Assembly: GCF_037023725.1 (NCBI RefSeq)
Contig: NZ_CP146077.1
Span: forward strand, 4,191,001 to 4,255,000
Direction: 5' to 3'
Length of the DNA stretch: 64,000 nt
DNA from: Pseudomonas bubulae
GTDB taxonomy: Bacteria > Pseudomonadota > Gammaproteobacteria > Pseudomonadales > Pseudomonadaceae
Shown here piece by piece: positions 45,461-55,188 of the stretch; within the stretch, counting starts at the first letter, position 1; each line of letters opens with the position of its first letter. The translations under genes were made by a program, and so were the position numbers. The notes beneath the pieces were generated by a model, which saw only the letters and a list, made by a program, of their open reading frames with translations, did no database searches and had not been told where the DNA came from.

Positions 45461-46852
45461 TTAACCCTTGTCAGCCTTGCCCGCCGCCGCGGCAAATCTG
45501 GCCAGGCGCACATCCAGATGCCGAGGCCGGCGACCATGATCTTCGGCCCGTTCCTTGCGCCGAATGGCGTTGCGCACCATCAGCGACCCCAGGTAACGAA
45601 TGGGTTCGGGCGGGAAAAACCCCAACGGTCCGTTGACCAGCGGCGAGCGGGTCCAGTCGTTGGCCAGCCCCAACACCAGCGAGGTGAGAATCTGCCCGCC
45701 CATATGGCAAGGCCCCACCCCGCTGCCTGAATAACCAAAGCCATAAAACACATTGCCGTGGCTGCTCATCTGACCAAAAAACGGCAAACCGGTGACAGAG
45801 CGGTCTGAAGGACCATTCCATGTCGCCTCGATCCCAACCCCGGCAAACGCCGGAAAGAACTGCTCCAGGCTTTTGCCCAGCAGCCCGGCGTAGGGCGACG
45901 GCTGATCGAACACAGGCAGCATGCGCCCACCGTAGGCAAAGGTATTGCCACCCTTGCCCAACATGATTCGTCCGTCCGGGGTGTTGTGGTAGTAGTGCAC
46001 GAATATTCTCGAATCGAGCACGGTGACACCACTGGTCAGGCCGATGTCCTGCAGCAGGTCCGGGCGCGGTTCCGTGATCAGCATATCGCTGGAGACAATC
46101 GCCACACTGCCCTCGAACTGCGGGAATGCCCGGGCCATCCAGGCATTCATCGCGAGCACCACGCGGTCAGCACGAATGCTTCCGCCAGGCGTGCGGATCA
46201 GCGCCGGCGCGCCCTCTTCCAGCCCGGTCATTGGCGTGTTTTCGTGGATTTTAACCCCCAACTGCAAGGCCACCCGACGCAAACCACGCACCAGTTTGCC
46301 AGGCTGTACGCTGGCAGCAGCGGGAGAAAACCAGCCCTCCAGATGCTGGGCAGAACCGGCCCGGCGCTGCACGTCATCAACCGCCAGCTTGCTGAACGAG
46401 TTGATGGCCTGGCGCTCCAGCGCAGCAATCACGCCATCCGTCGATCCGATCTGGGCCTGATTGGTCGCGGTGTATAACGTGCCATCGAGGCGGTAATCAG
46501 CCTCCACACCATAGCGCTCACAAAATGCACCGATTGCGTAAATGCTCTGTTCCGAGGCTTTGACCAGCCGCACGGCCTCCTCCACCCCGAACAACCGCTC
46601 AAGGGTGAAGTACTTGGCCGACCATGACAGCGCACAGCCACCGTTGCGCCCGCTGGCACCTGCGCCGCATATATCGGCTTCAATCAGCACTACATCCAGT
46701 TCAGGGCTTTGCTCCTTGAGCATGATCGCCGTCCATAACCCGGTATAACCGCCCCCCACAATGCACACCTGGGCACGGGTTTCACCCGCCAGCGCCTCGC
46801 AGGGTGCTTCATTTTCCAGGGCCAGTGCCTGTTCCAGCCAAAAAGGTCGCAT
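45461..46852 (-). CDS. Aminophosphonate oxidoreductase-like flavoenzyme
   Basis: 463 aa FAD-dependent DAO/glycine-oxidase-type enzyme. It has the dinucleotide-binding VCIVGGGYTGLWTAIMLKEQ, EADICGAGASGRNGGCALSW, and the C-terminal GKGGNTFAYGGRM...NGPSDRSVTGLPFFGQM...YGFGYSGSGVGPCHMGGQIL. Sequence and context, next to phnW, phnX and phosphonate-type regulators, match the putative aminophosphonate oxidoreductase family, which oxidises the amine of 2-aminoethylphosphonate derivatives such as N-methyl forms. It is 15 nt downstream of the MFS transporter gene, hence in one operon with it. Exact substrate not proven. Confidence 0.85.
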   Translation of the reverse strand: MRPFWLEQALALENEAPCEALAGETRAQVCIVGGGYTGLWTAIMLKEQSPELDVVLIEADICGAGASGRNGGCALSWSAKYFTLERLFGVEEAVRLVKASEQSIYAIGAFCERYGVEADYRLDGTLYTATNQAQIGSTDGVIAALERQAINSFSKLAVDDVQRRAGSAQHLEGWFSPAAASVQPGKLVRGLRRVALQLGVKIHENTPMTGLEEGAPALIRTPGGSIRADRVVLAMNAWMARAFPQFEGSVAIVSSDMLITEPRPDLLQDIGLTSGVTVLDSRIFVHYYHNTPDGRIMLGKGGNTFAYGGRMLPVFDQPSPYAGLLGKSLEQFFPAFAGVGIEATWNGPSDRSVTGLPFFGQMSSHGNVFYGFGYSGSGVGPCHMGGQILTSLVLGLANDWTRSPLVNGPLGFFPPEPIRYLGSLMVRNAIRRKERAEDHGRRPRHLDVRLARFAAAAGKADKG

Positions 46853-46867
46853 GGGTCATTCTCCTGC

Positions 46868-48193
46868 TCAGGTGCGTAAAGGCTTGATCAGCAATGGATG
46901 ATTGGGCACAAACGGGCACGCGGCTTTGAGCCCCGCAGGTCGGCTGTTCCAGTGCGGAATCAGCACCAGCGAGGAAAACAGCGCGCAGCAGGCAAATACG
47001 ATAAACACCGTGACCGTGTCGAAATAACCGGGCAGCAGGCCGCCCAGAATCGCCCCGACCGAGCCGCAGCCATTGACGAACCCCGCCGCCGTGGCTCCGG
47101 CCTTGGCGGTGCCGAAATCAATGGCTGCAGCGCCGCTGATCATGGAGTCAGGCCCATACAGAGTCAGGCCCATGACAAACAGCAAGGCCACCACCAGCAC
47201 CACGCTGCCGGAATGCAGTGCACCCATGAAAAACGCCAGGGAAACGGTCAGCGCCAACAGGCTCAAAATGCAGGCGGGCATGCGCCGGGCACCGAACAGC
47301 TTGTCGGAGGCCAGGCCGATCATGATCGGCCCCAGCAAACCCGCCAACTCAAAGGCCGTAGGAATAATCGCGGCGCCGACCTTGCCCACTTGCGGCATTT
47401 GCTCGAACACAATCACCGGCCCCCACAGCAGAATCGCGTAGCGTGCCGGCTTGAGCATGAAGTACGCCAGACCCAGGGTCAGCACCGTGCGATTGCGCAT
47501 GATCTCGCGCAGCGGCGCCCAGATGCTGATGCGTTTTTCGGCAGCGATTTCCTCAGCACTCATGTCGGGCTCTGGCTCGACAGCGGGCAGGCCAACATCT
47601 TGCGGCGTATTGCGCTGGAAGATAAAGAACAGCACCGCCACCAGCGCCACCACCGCCGCGCTGGAAATAAACGCCGCATGCCAGCTGCCGATCAGCGTAT
47701 ACGCCCACCACCCGGCAAAGGGTGAGGCCACCAGCCCGCCAAAGGCGTAGCACGAACTCCACAGTCCCAGCACCCGACCACGTTGCTGCGCCGGGAAAAA
47801 GCTGCCGATGTTTTTGCACAGCCCCGACCAGCCGGTGGATTGCGCCAGACCCTGGATCAGCATGCAGGTGGCAAAGATCGGCAAGGTGGCGTAAGTGCCC
47901 ATCACCAACGCCGCCAGTGCAGAGATGATCAAGCCGCCCAGCACCACAACCCGCGGGCCGAAGCGATCGGCGAGAATGCCCCAGGTAAATTGCCCTACGG
48001 CGTAGGCTGCCAGGTAGATGGCATCGAGGTTGGCCATTGCCATCTTGTCCAGATGGAAGCCGGGGTCATCAGCAATCCCCAGTTTGGCCACGGAAAAGGC
48101 TTTGCGAGTGAAGTAAAAGGCCGCGTAGGCCAGCCAGGTGATGGCAAAAATCTGCACGCGCCAGCGCTTGATGGTGGCAAAGGAGTTGTTCAT
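46868..48193 (-). CDS. MFS transporter, organophosphate/phosphonate type
   Basis: 441 aa, 12 predicted membrane helices. N-terminal FAITWLAYAAFYFTRKAFSVAKLGI and GPRVVVLGGLIISALAALVMG resemble the organophosphate:phosphate antiporter family (GlpT/UhpC/PgtP). It is cotranscribed with the flavoenzyme and diverges from a LysR gene. By context it probably imports 2-aminoethylphosphonate or a related phosphonate, perhaps in exchange for phosphate; that is inference. Confidence 0.85.
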   Translation of the reverse strand: MNNSFATIKRWRVQIFAITWLAYAAFYFTRKAFSVAKLGIADDPGFHLDKMAMANLDAIYLAAYAVGQFTWGILADRFGPRVVVLGGLIISALAALVMGTYATLPIFATCMLIQGLAQSTGWSGLCKNIGSFFPAQQRGRVLGLWSSCYAFGGLVASPFAGWWAYTLIGSWHAAFISSAAVVALVAVLFFIFQRNTPQDVGLPAVEPEPDMSAEEIAAEKRISIWAPLREIMRNRTVLTLGLAYFMLKPARYAILLWGPVIVFEQMPQVGKVGAAIIPTAFELAGLLGPIMIGLASDKLFGARRMPACILSLLALTVSLAFFMGALHSGSVVLVVALLFVMGLTLYGPDSMISGAAAIDFGTAKAGATAAGFVNGCGSVGAILGGLLPGYFDTVTVFIVFACCALFSSLVLIPHWNSRPAGLKAACPFVPNHPLLIKPLRT

Positions 48194-48484
48194 GTCGGGT
48201 CTGACCTCAGAGGTGGAATGTGCCGGCAGAATCAGAAGAGAACGCCTGTTTTTTTATTGTGTTGAGCACTTCAATACCGCCCTTCAGACAAGAGCCGTAT
48301 TTGACAGACACACCCTGAACGGCCCTTTTTTTGTTGGAGTTAGGGGCTGCACATCAGTGTGTCGCGACCCACCGTTATCGAGGACATAACGCCGGGCTGA
48401 GGTCGATCAAAGCAATTACTGACTAATAGGTAAAATCGATTTATCGTATTTCACTCATAAGCTCAGCTTGTAAGAGGTTTTTCA

Positions 48485-49354
48485 ATGTCAGTTTCCCATG
48501 CGCAGTTGAAGGCCTTTCATGCCGTCGCCGTTCACGGCAGTTTCACACGGGCTGCCGAACGTCTGTTTTTAAGCCAGCCGGCCATCTCCGATCAGGTCAG
48601 AAAACTTGAAGAACGCTTCGGGGTGTTGCTGTTCCACCGCAACAAGCGCTCGGTGCGCCTTACCGACCTGGGTGAGCGGTTGCTGAGCATCACCCAGCGC
48701 CTGTTCGGGGTACAGGCCGAGGCCCAGGAGTTACTGCAGGACTCCCAGGCCCTGCAAACCGGGAGCCTGATCCTGGCCGTGGACGCCCCTGTTCATGTGT
48801 TGCCGCAAATCGCCCGCTTTTGCCAGCGCTACCCCGGGATCACGGTAAAAATCGAAACAGGCAACACCGACGAATGTCTGGCGCGGCTGTTCAACTACCA
48901 GGCAGACCTGGCCCTGCTGGGGCGCGATGTGAATGATGACCGGCTGCTGAGCGTGCCCTTGCGCAGCGACCCGATGGTGGCGTTTGTAGCACGCACGCAC
49001 CCTTGGGCAAGCCGCCGTTCGATCTGCCTGGCCGACCTGGATGACACACCGCTGGTATTGCGCGAAGTCGGTTCGGTAACCCGGCAAACCCTGGAAGAAG
49101 AAATGAGCCAGGCCGGCCTGCGCATCCGCGCCGCGATCCAGGTAGAGGGTCGTGAAGCTGCGCGTGAAGCAGTGGTGGTCGGGATTGGCGTGGGGGTGGT
49201 ATCGGCGGCGGAGTTTGGCTCGGACTCCCGGGTGTGCGCCCTGCCCATCATCGACTGCAAAAGGCGCCTGACCGAAACCCTGGTGTGCCTGCAGGAGCAG
49301 AGCTCACGGCGGGTAGTGGCAACGTTTCTGGAGATTGTGCGGGCAGACCTGTAA
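48485..49354 (+). CDS. LysR-family regulator, phosphonate locus
   Basis: 289 aa. Helix-turn-helix LKAFHAVAVHGSFTRAAERLFLSQPAISDQVRKLEERFGVLLFHRNKRSVRLT and a standard effector domain. It resembles the LysR regulators linked to aminoethylphosphonate catabolism. It diverges from the MFS-flavoenzyme operon with 290 bp between, so it is the likely activator of that operon. It is similar to the second LysR of the locus (49399) in its HTH. Effector probably aminoethylphosphonate or a derivative. Confidence 0.9.
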   Translation: MSVSHAQLKAFHAVAVHGSFTRAAERLFLSQPAISDQVRKLEERFGVLLFHRNKRSVRLTDLGERLLSITQRLFGVQAEAQELLQDSQALQTGSLILAVDAPVHVLPQIARFCQRYPGITVKIETGNTDECLARLFNYQADLALLGRDVNDDRLLSVPLRSDPMVAFVARTHPWASRRSICLADLDDTPLVLREVGSVTRQTLEEEMSQAGLRIRAAIQVEGREAAREAVVVGIGVGVVSAAEFGSDSRVCALPIIDCKRRLTETLVCLQEQSSRRVVATFLEIVRADL

Positions 49355-49398
49355 CACACCATTCGTAGCAGCTGCTACGCGTGTTATTCCCGCACAAA

Positions 49399-50256
49399 TC
49401 ACACCGCCAGCTCCATAAACGCCTTGATCAACCGCAACTCGGCCCGCCGTTCCATGCAGCCGAGCATATGCAGATTGACCAGCCCCGCGCCGTTGATCGG
49501 TACCGCACGCACGCGGGGGTCATGACTGACTTCCACCGACGACACAATGCCCACACCCAACTGCGCAGCGACGGCTTCGGTCACCGCCTCCCGGCTGTCC
49601 AGTTCCAGTAATACCCGTGGATTGACTCCAGCCTGCTCACAGGCATTGTCGAAAGTGCGACGGGTAATCGAGGTTGGTTCACGCAGCACCATGATCACCT
49701 GATCCAGTTGCCCGATCGCGATGCCATCAGGCAAGGCCAGCCACGGGTGGTTGGCGGGAACCAGCGCACAAATCCGCGACTCGTTCAGCGCACGCAAGGC
49801 CAGGCCCTTGCGCGGCTCCACTTCGGTCAGCACCGCCACATCGGCATGCTCCGACAGCAACGCCGCCAGGGTTTCCTGAGCGTTGCCCAGGCGCAAATTC
49901 ACGGTAACCCCCGGATAACGTGCGCGCAGGCTTGCCAGCATCGGCATCACCAGATGCGGACCATCGGCCGCCACCTCAAGTCGCCCGGTGAGCAACTGGC
50001 GGTTGGCCTCCAGCATGACCTGCGCTTCATCCACCAAACCGAACATGGCCCGGGTGATGGCCGCCAGCTTGGTGCCTTCTTCAGTCAACTCCACCCGCCG
50101 CGCCGTACGCCGCAGCAAGGTGATCTGGTAGTGCTCCTCAAGCGCCTTGATATGCCCGGTCACCGCCGGCTGGCTGATAAACAGCCGGGCCGCAGCCCGG
50201 GTAAAACTGCCCTCGCGGGCCACGGCATCAAACGCACGGAGCTGGAATAAATTCAT
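49399..50256 (-). CDS. LysR-family regulator of phnWX
   Basis: 285 aa. Helix-turn-helix LRAFDAVAREGSFTRAAARLFISQPAVTGHIKALEEHYQITLLRRTARRVELT; effector domain with VVTEVEP-like loops and IVSSVEVSHDPRVRAVPI. It matches the LysR group found beside phnWX (TIGR-type phnR) and diverges from phnW with 113 bp between. The effector is probably 2-aminoethylphosphonate or phosphonoacetaldehyde. The two LysRs of the locus share architecture but not high identity. Confidence 0.9.
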   Translation of the reverse strand: MNLFQLRAFDAVAREGSFTRAAARLFISQPAVTGHIKALEEHYQITLLRRTARRVELTEEGTKLAAITRAMFGLVDEAQVMLEANRQLLTGRLEVAADGPHLVMPMLASLRARYPGVTVNLRLGNAQETLAALLSEHADVAVLTEVEPRKGLALRALNESRICALVPANHPWLALPDGIAIGQLDQVIMVLREPTSITRRTFDNACEQAGVNPRVLLELDSREAVTEAVAAQLGVGIVSSVEVSHDPRVRAVPINGAGLVNLHMLGCMERRAELRLIKAFMELAV

Positions 50257-50369
50257 TTATAAGCCTCACTGATGGCAGGCATAACAACAAACAATTTGAT
50301 TGATATCAACACAAACTGCAATTTATGTCCTGTACCAAGTAGCCATCCCATGCTTGTGAGGAATTCAGA

Positions 50370-51479
50370 ATGAGTACTGCCGCGCCGATCCTGCTGACCC
50401 CTGGCCCACTGACCACCTCGGCGCGTACCCGCCAGGCGATGATGGTTGACTGGGGCTCATGGGATGACAGCTTCAACCAGCTGACTGCCAGCCTGTGCCA
50501 GCAACTGCTGGCCATTATCAACGGCGCCGACAGCCATCACTGCGTGCCCCTGCAAGGCAGCGGCACCTTTGCCGTCGAAGCCGCCATCGGCACCCTGGTA
50601 CCACGGGATGGCAATGTACTGGTGCTGATCAACGGTGCGTACGGCAAACGCCTGGCGAAAATCTGCGAAGTGCTGGACCGTCGCTACAGCACCTTTGAAA
50701 CCGCTGAAGACGAGCCCACCACGGCGGCAGACGTCGACCGCCTGCTGCATGCAGACCCGAGCATCACCCACGTGGCGTTGATCCACTGCGAAACCAGCAC
50801 CGGCATCCTTAACCCGCTGCCCGACATTGCCGCAGTGATCGCTCAGCACGGCAAACGCCTGATCATCGATGCCATGAGTTCCTTCGGTGCCCTGCCGATC
50901 GATGCCCGGCAAGTCCCTTTTGATGCATTGATCGCTGCCTCCGGCAAATGCCTCGAAGGTGTGCCCGGCATGGGCTTTGTATTCGCCCGCAAAGAAGCCC
51001 TGGGCAATGCCGCCGGTAACAGCCATTCACTGGCAATGGACCTGCACGATCAGCACGTTTACATGAGCAAAACCGGACAATGGCGCTTTACCCCGCCGAC
51101 CCATGTGGTAGCCGCCCTGCACGAGGCACTGCTGCAATACAACGAAGAAGGCGGCTTGCCTGCCCGCCATCAGCGTTACGCCAACAACTGCCAGGCCCTG
51201 CTCGACGGCATGGCCAAACTGGGCATTAGCAGTTTTCTGCCCGAAGCTATCCAGGCGCCGATTATCGTCACCTTCCATGCGCCAAAAGACCCCCGCTATC
51301 AGTTCAAGGAGTTCTACGAGCGGGTCAAGGCCAAGGGTTTCATCCTGTATCCGGGCAAATTGACCCAGGTTGAGACTTTTCGTGTGGGCTGCATCGGCCA
51401 CGTCAATCAGGCCGAGATGCAGGCAGCCGTAGACGCCATAGGCCAGGTGCTGCAGGAAATGGAAGTCTTCGATATTTGA
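50370..51479 (+). CDS. phnW: 2-aminoethylphosphonate:pyruvate transaminase
   Basis: 369 aa PLP enzyme that converts 2-aminoethylphosphonate and pyruvate into phosphonoacetaldehyde and alanine. Seen: [71 protein letters not shown], and PLP Lys in [20 protein letters not shown]-terminal [21 protein letters not shown]. phnX follows after 72 nt on the same strand. Divergent LysR at 49399 controls it. Confidence 0.97.
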   Translation: MSTAAPILLTPGPLTTSARTRQAMMVDWGSWDDSFNQLTASLCQQLLAIINGADSHHCVPLQGSGTFAVEAAIGTLVPRDGNVLVLINGAYGKRLAKICEVLDRRYSTFETAEDEPTTAADVDRLLHADPSITHVALIHCETSTGILNPLPDIAAVIAQHGKRLIIDAMSSFGALPIDARQVPFDALIAASGKCLEGVPGMGFVFARKEALGNAAGNSHSLAMDLHDQHVYMSKTGQWRFTPPTHVVAALHEALLQYNEEGGLPARHQRYANNCQALLDGMAKLGISSFLPEAIQAPIIVTFHAPKDPRYQFKEFYERVKAKGFILYPGKLTQVETFRVGCIGHVNQAEMQAAVDAIGQVLQEMEVFDI

Positions 51480-51551
51480 TGGTGCAGGAACAGGCTAGAA
51501 CAACCCTATTTACTTCGTGCGGCACAGCCCGCTCTTACAGGATTAACAGAC

Positions 51552-52379
51552 ATGAGCTACACCAACCCGAGCAAGCTGCAAGCCGCCATCCTCGACTGGG
51601 CCGGCACCGTGGTCGATTTCGGCTCGTTCGCCCCAACCCAGATTTTTGTCGAAGCCTTTGCCGAGTTTGACGTGCAGGTGTCCATCGAAGAAGCTCGCGG
51701 GCCGATGGGCATGGGCAAGTGGGACCACATTCGTACCCTGTGTGATCAGCCGCAGATAACCGAGCGCTATAAAAAAGTGTTTGGCCGTGCACCGACCGAC
51801 GATGACGTCACCGCGATTTATGAGCGCTTTATGCCGCTGCAGATCGAAAAGATCGCCGAGCATTCGGCCCTGATTCCCGGCGCACTGGACACCATTGCCC
51901 AACTGCGTGAGCAAGGTATCAAGATCGGTTCCTGCTCGGGCTACCCCGCGCAGGTCATGGCCAAAGTGGTTGAACTGGCCGCCACCAATGGCTATGTGGC
52001 CGACCACGTCGTGGCCACCGATGAAGTCCCTAACGGTCGCCCCTGGCCGGCCCAGGCACTGGCCAACGTGATCGCGCTGGGCATTGATGATGTGGGTGCC
52101 TGCGTCAAGATCGACGACACCGTACCGGGCATTCTTGAAGGTCGCCGCGCCGGCATGTGGACCGTGGCGCTGGTGTGCTCGGGCAACGCCCTGGGCCTGA
52201 CCTGGGAACAATACAAGGCACTGGCCCCGGCAACCCTGGACAGCGAACGCAACCGCATTCACGCCCTGTTCGCCGGCTCTCGCCCCCACTATCTAATCGA
52301 CACCATCAGCGACCTGCCCGCAGTGATTAGCGATATCAACCAGCGCCTGGCCAAGGGCGAGATGCCGCAGAGCAGCTGA
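51552..52379 (+). CDS. phnX: Phosphonoacetaldehyde hydrolase
   Basis: 275 aa HAD-superfamily phosphonatase that cleaves phosphonoacetaldehyde to acetaldehyde and phosphate. Nucleophile Asp15 lies in [18 protein letters not shown], the Schiff-base Lys56 in [14 protein letters not shown], and the third motif in [24 protein letters not shown]. Works after PhnW. A hairpin GCAAGCTGCAAG...CTTGCGGCTTGC follows the stop. Confidence 0.97.
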   Translation: MSYTNPSKLQAAILDWAGTVVDFGSFAPTQIFVEAFAEFDVQVSIEEARGPMGMGKWDHIRTLCDQPQITERYKKVFGRAPTDDDVTAIYERFMPLQIEKIAEHSALIPGALDTIAQLREQGIKIGSCSGYPAQVMAKVVELAATNGYVADHVVATDEVPNGRPWPAQALANVIALGIDDVGACVKIDDTVPGILEGRRAGMWTVALVCSGNALGLTWEQYKALAPATLDSERNRIHALFAGSRPHYLIDTISDLPAVISDINQRLAKGEMPQSS

Positions 52380-52399
52380 TAGCTACAGGTTGATAGCTG

Positions 52400-52434
52400 C
52401 AAGCTGCAAGTTTCTGACTTGCGGCTTGCGACTG
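52400..52434. repeat. Inverted repeat between convergent genes
   Basis: GCAAGCTGCAAG-TTTCTGA-CTTGCGGCTTGC, an imperfect hairpin between phnX and the FMN reductase gene. It lacks a clear T-run, so a terminator is possible but not certain. Confidence 0.5.
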
Positions 52435-52442
52435 CTGTAGTC

Positions 52443-52991
52443 CTAGCGCTCTACCCACCCGGCAAACTGATCGATAAATTTCTGCAAAAACGGTCGGGTT
52501 TTATCCGACAGTTTACCGGATGCATCAAACGCATCACCGGCTCCTCCCAGATAGGCCTCAGGCTGCTGCATGCACGGCACATCGAGAAACACCAGCGACT
52601 GGCGCAAGTGATGGTTAGCCCCAAAGCCACCAATGGCCCCAGGCGAAACGCTGATCACCGCGCCCGGCTTGCCACTGAACACACTCTGCCCATAGGGTCG
52701 CGAACCGACATCAATGGCGTTTTTCAACACGCCTGGCACCGAGCGGTTGTACTCGGGGGTCACAAACAGGATGGCATCGGCCGGGCGGATCTGATCGCGA
52801 AAAACCGTGTATGGCGCAGGTGGCGACGCACCATCAATGTCTTCGTTGTAAAGCGCCAGCTCACCGATTTCGACAATAAACAGTTTCAGGCTTGGCGGAG
52901 CCAACTCTGCCAGAGCCTGAGCCACTTTTCGATTGAGGGAATCCTTCCTCAAACTGCCAACCAACACTGCAACGCTGTAGACCTTGCTCAT
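52443..52991 (-). CDS. NAD(P)H-dependent FMN reductase
   Basis: 182 aa flavodoxin-like reductase of the ChrR/NfnA type. FMN-binding motifs VLVGSLRKDSLNRKVAQALAE and FVTPEYNRSVPGVLKNAIDVGSRPYG. Uses NAD(P)H to reduce quinones, chromate or nitro compounds by two electrons, protecting against oxidative stress. It stands alone; no operon partner. Confidence 0.9.
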   Translation of the reverse strand: MSKVYSVAVLVGSLRKDSLNRKVAQALAELAPPSLKLFIVEIGELALYNEDIDGASPPAPYTVFRDQIRPADAILFVTPEYNRSVPGVLKNAIDVGSRPYGQSVFSGKPGAVISVSPGAIGGFGANHHLRQSLVFLDVPCMQQPEAYLGGAGDAFDASGKLSDKTRPFLQKFIDQFAGWVER

Positions 52992-53187
52992 GGAAAACCC
53001 CGAGTCAGTAGCTGTAGGAAGAGTAGTTATAGATGATCGGACGGCTTTCTTGCACCCCAGTTCACCCTATCGGCCTGCAAGCCTGTAAAGTAGGGGGACT
53101 ATTTTTTTCACATGGTTAAACTTCCCCTGCTGAACAACGGTCTACAGAACCGCAAATTGGGTGTTTATCTCCAGAGGTTCTCTACAA

Positions 53188-53409
53188 ATGGCGGCAGTTC
53201 TCGTTGGACAATTTCATGCAAGAGATGCGGAAGGTCGCGTCTATTCCGTGCATGAGTTTGAAGATTCACAAGCAACCGGCGATCAACCCGTAATGACCTA
53301 CAAACTGGCCATTGGCGATCGTGTCAAAAAGAACGATGACAACAACTTCGAGCTGGTGCAGTCGGGTGTCATCCTGGTTCGCGACCCGTCGCCCGTCGTC
53401 GCAGCCTGA
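53188..53409 (+). CDS. Small conserved hypothetical protein
   Basis: 73 aa from the ATG at 53188, preceded by AGAGG; the frame opens at a GTG at 53161, less likely. MAAVLVGQFHARDAEGRVYSVHEFEDSQATGDQPVMTYKLAIGDRVKKNDDNNFELVQSGVILVRDPS has a compact beta pattern and no signal peptide. Not recognised functionally; it precedes the LysR gene by 170 bp. Confidence 0.7.
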   Translation: MAAVLVGQFHARDAEGRVYSVHEFEDSQATGDQPVMTYKLAIGDRVKKNDDNNFELVQSGVILVRDPSPVVAA

Positions 53410-53492
53410 CCTGCCACTCAGGGCGTACAGGTTGAAGTCAAAGGATGAGAGACGGATCAGGCTTCGCAACGCTGAAACCTCATCTGCCGGGC

Positions 53493-53580
53493 ACTGGTGT
53501 CCGGCCTCATGATTACGATCCTTTTTGACGACAACAGACGCCGTCAAAAAGGATCAGTATTTGCGAGACAGGACACCAGT
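53493..53580. repeat. Nested inverted repeat over a ribosome site
   Basis: 88 bp element with outer arms ACTGGTGTCC / GGACACCAGT and inner arms GATCCTTTTTGACG / CGTCAAAAAGGATC around an 11-nt loop. The LysR start codon at 53581 is the next base, and its AGGA ribosome site lies within the outer right arm. T then A order within the stem rules out a classical terminator. Confidence 0.85.
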
Positions 53581-54492
53581 ATGCGTCTACGCCACATCGA
53601 AGTGATTCAAGCCATCTTGCAAACCGGCAACCTCGGCCATGCTGCCGAATTGCTGCAATTGCCCACGGCCACCCTCAACGCAACGCTGCAGGAAGCCGAA
53701 CAGCAATTGGGCTTTATGCTGTTTGCCAGTATTCGCGGGAGGCTGCAAGCCACCCGCGACACCCTTGTGCTGCAACCCCTTATCAATCAGCTGTACCAGG
53801 CACTTGAGCCTCTGCGCCAGCTGGGCAACGAGCTGCGCCAGCATCAGGAACCGGCCTTGCGCATAGCCTGCAGCGAAACCCTGGCCCAACCGCTGCTGCC
53901 TCATTGCATAGGCGCTCTCAGACGGCGCTTTCCCGATACCCCGACAACCTTGAGCAGCCAGCCTTGCGCCGAAATTGTGCGCCGTCTGTTAATGGACGAA
54001 TGCGATCTGGGCTTGAGCCTGCAGCAATCGGAGCAATCCGGGATCGAATCTCAGCCACTGGTTCAAGGCAAGGTGCAGTTTCTGGCGCCTCATGGCTGGT
54101 TGTCACCCAAGCACAAATACATCGCACTGCAAGAGCTGGCGGGACAGGCAATGATCGGCCTGCATCAGCACGACCCGTTGAGCCGCCTGCTCGACAGCAA
54201 GCTGCAAGCCTTGCGTCCGGCACCGGTGGTGCAGATTCAGGTGCAGAGTTACCAGATGATGCGCAGCATGGTCGAAGCGGGAGAAGGACTGGCGCTGGTC
54301 GACCCGTTCACGGCAGTGGGTGCCAGGGCAAGCGGGCTGGATGTGTGCCCGATCTCACCGGCGATCCCGGTGACGCTCTATGCGCTTACACGCAAAGGCA
54401 CCCGGCACGGGCTGGCACTGGATGCCTTGCTGGAGATTGTGCGGCAAAAGGCCGAGGCATTGCTGGCGGATCAGGGCTTGGTGGTGCTTTAA
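53581..54492 (+). CDS. LysR-family regulator
   Basis: 303 aa from the ATG at 53581. N-terminal helix-turn-helix MRLRHIEVIQAILQTGNLGHAAELLQLPTATLNATLQEAEQQLGFMLFA is atypical in that the recognition region reads TATLNATLQEAE. The effector-binding domain follows. Its start abuts a nested inverted repeat that covers the ribosome site, so translation may be structure-controlled. Target and effector unknown. Confidence 0.85.
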   Translation: MRLRHIEVIQAILQTGNLGHAAELLQLPTATLNATLQEAEQQLGFMLFASIRGRLQATRDTLVLQPLINQLYQALEPLRQLGNELRQHQEPALRIACSETLAQPLLPHCIGALRRRFPDTPTTLSSQPCAEIVRRLLMDECDLGLSLQQSEQSGIESQPLVQGKVQFLAPHGWLSPKHKYIALQELAGQAMIGLHQHDPLSRLLDSKLQALRPAPVVQIQVQSYQMMRSMVEAGEGLALVDPFTAVGARASGLDVCPISPAIPVTLYALTRKGTRHGLALDALLEIVRQKAEALLADQGLVVL

Positions 54493-54545
54493 AACACGAT
54501 CCCTGTAGCAGCCGCCGAACGCAGCCTCGCAGAGCCCGACAACTG

Positions 54546-55121
54546 CTACAGATCCCTGCGCTCAAATATCAAATACCAGAAAATAGCCACTTCACGGGTC
54601 TGCGGGTCAATACCGCGATAGCGCAAATCATCGATGCCCCCTACCTGATAACCGCAACGCTCATACAACCGGCAGGCGCCCAGGTTGTTGTTCTGGGTCT
54701 CGAGCATGATCCCCGGCAGGTTTTTTTTATGGCTCCAGAACCTCACCACTTCCAGCAATGACCTGGCCACACCGTGGCGACGGGCGCCCGCGATAACGGC
54801 CAGTTCATCGACATGGGCAAAGCCGTTCCAGTGGGTGCTTACCACCACATGCCCCACGGGCTGGTTGTCCAGGTACGCCATAAAGATGTCGCTGCCCTTG
54901 CCACCGCGGTAGCTGGCGAACTCATCCGGGTCGATGCCGTAGCACTTGCGATAGGGCGTAATCAGCTCCAGCGGCCAGTGCTCGACCTTTTTATACCGGT
55001 CGGCACGGGCATAGGCACGAACTTCAAAGCTGAAATCGTTGCACCAGACATAGGGCGCAAAACCCTCGTCGGCCAGGCGTACCGAGACTTGAGGGTCTTG
55101 GGGGTTGATAACCAGATGCAT
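54546..55121 (-). CDS. GNAT acetyltransferase
   Basis: 191 aa. GNAT core: GHVVVSTHWNGFAHVDELAVIAGARRHGVARSLLEVVRFWSHKKNLPGIMLETQNNNLGACRLYERCGYQVGG. It resembles streptothricin-type or general small-molecule acetyltransferases. Acetylates an unknown amine with acetyl-CoA. Not in an obvious operon; a REP-like hairpin lies in front of it. Confidence 0.82.
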   Translation of the reverse strand: MHLVINPQDPQVSVRLADEGFAPYVWCNDFSFEVRAYARADRYKKVEHWPLELITPYRKCYGIDPDEFASYRGGKGSDIFMAYLDNQPVGHVVVSTHWNGFAHVDELAVIAGARRHGVARSLLEVVRFWSHKKNLPGIMLETQNNNLGACRLYERCGYQVGGIDDLRYRGIDPQTREVAIFWYLIFERRDL

Positions 55122-55188
55122 GAAAAATCCTTCTTTCCTGTCGTCGACGCTGACAATAAGCGGCAGCGGCAGTCAGGTAGGCGCCAGG

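Noticed and set aside
53517..53555. GATCCTTTTTGACG hairpin as a terminator
   Set aside because: The T-run precedes and the A-run follows the loop, reverse of a terminator on either strand.
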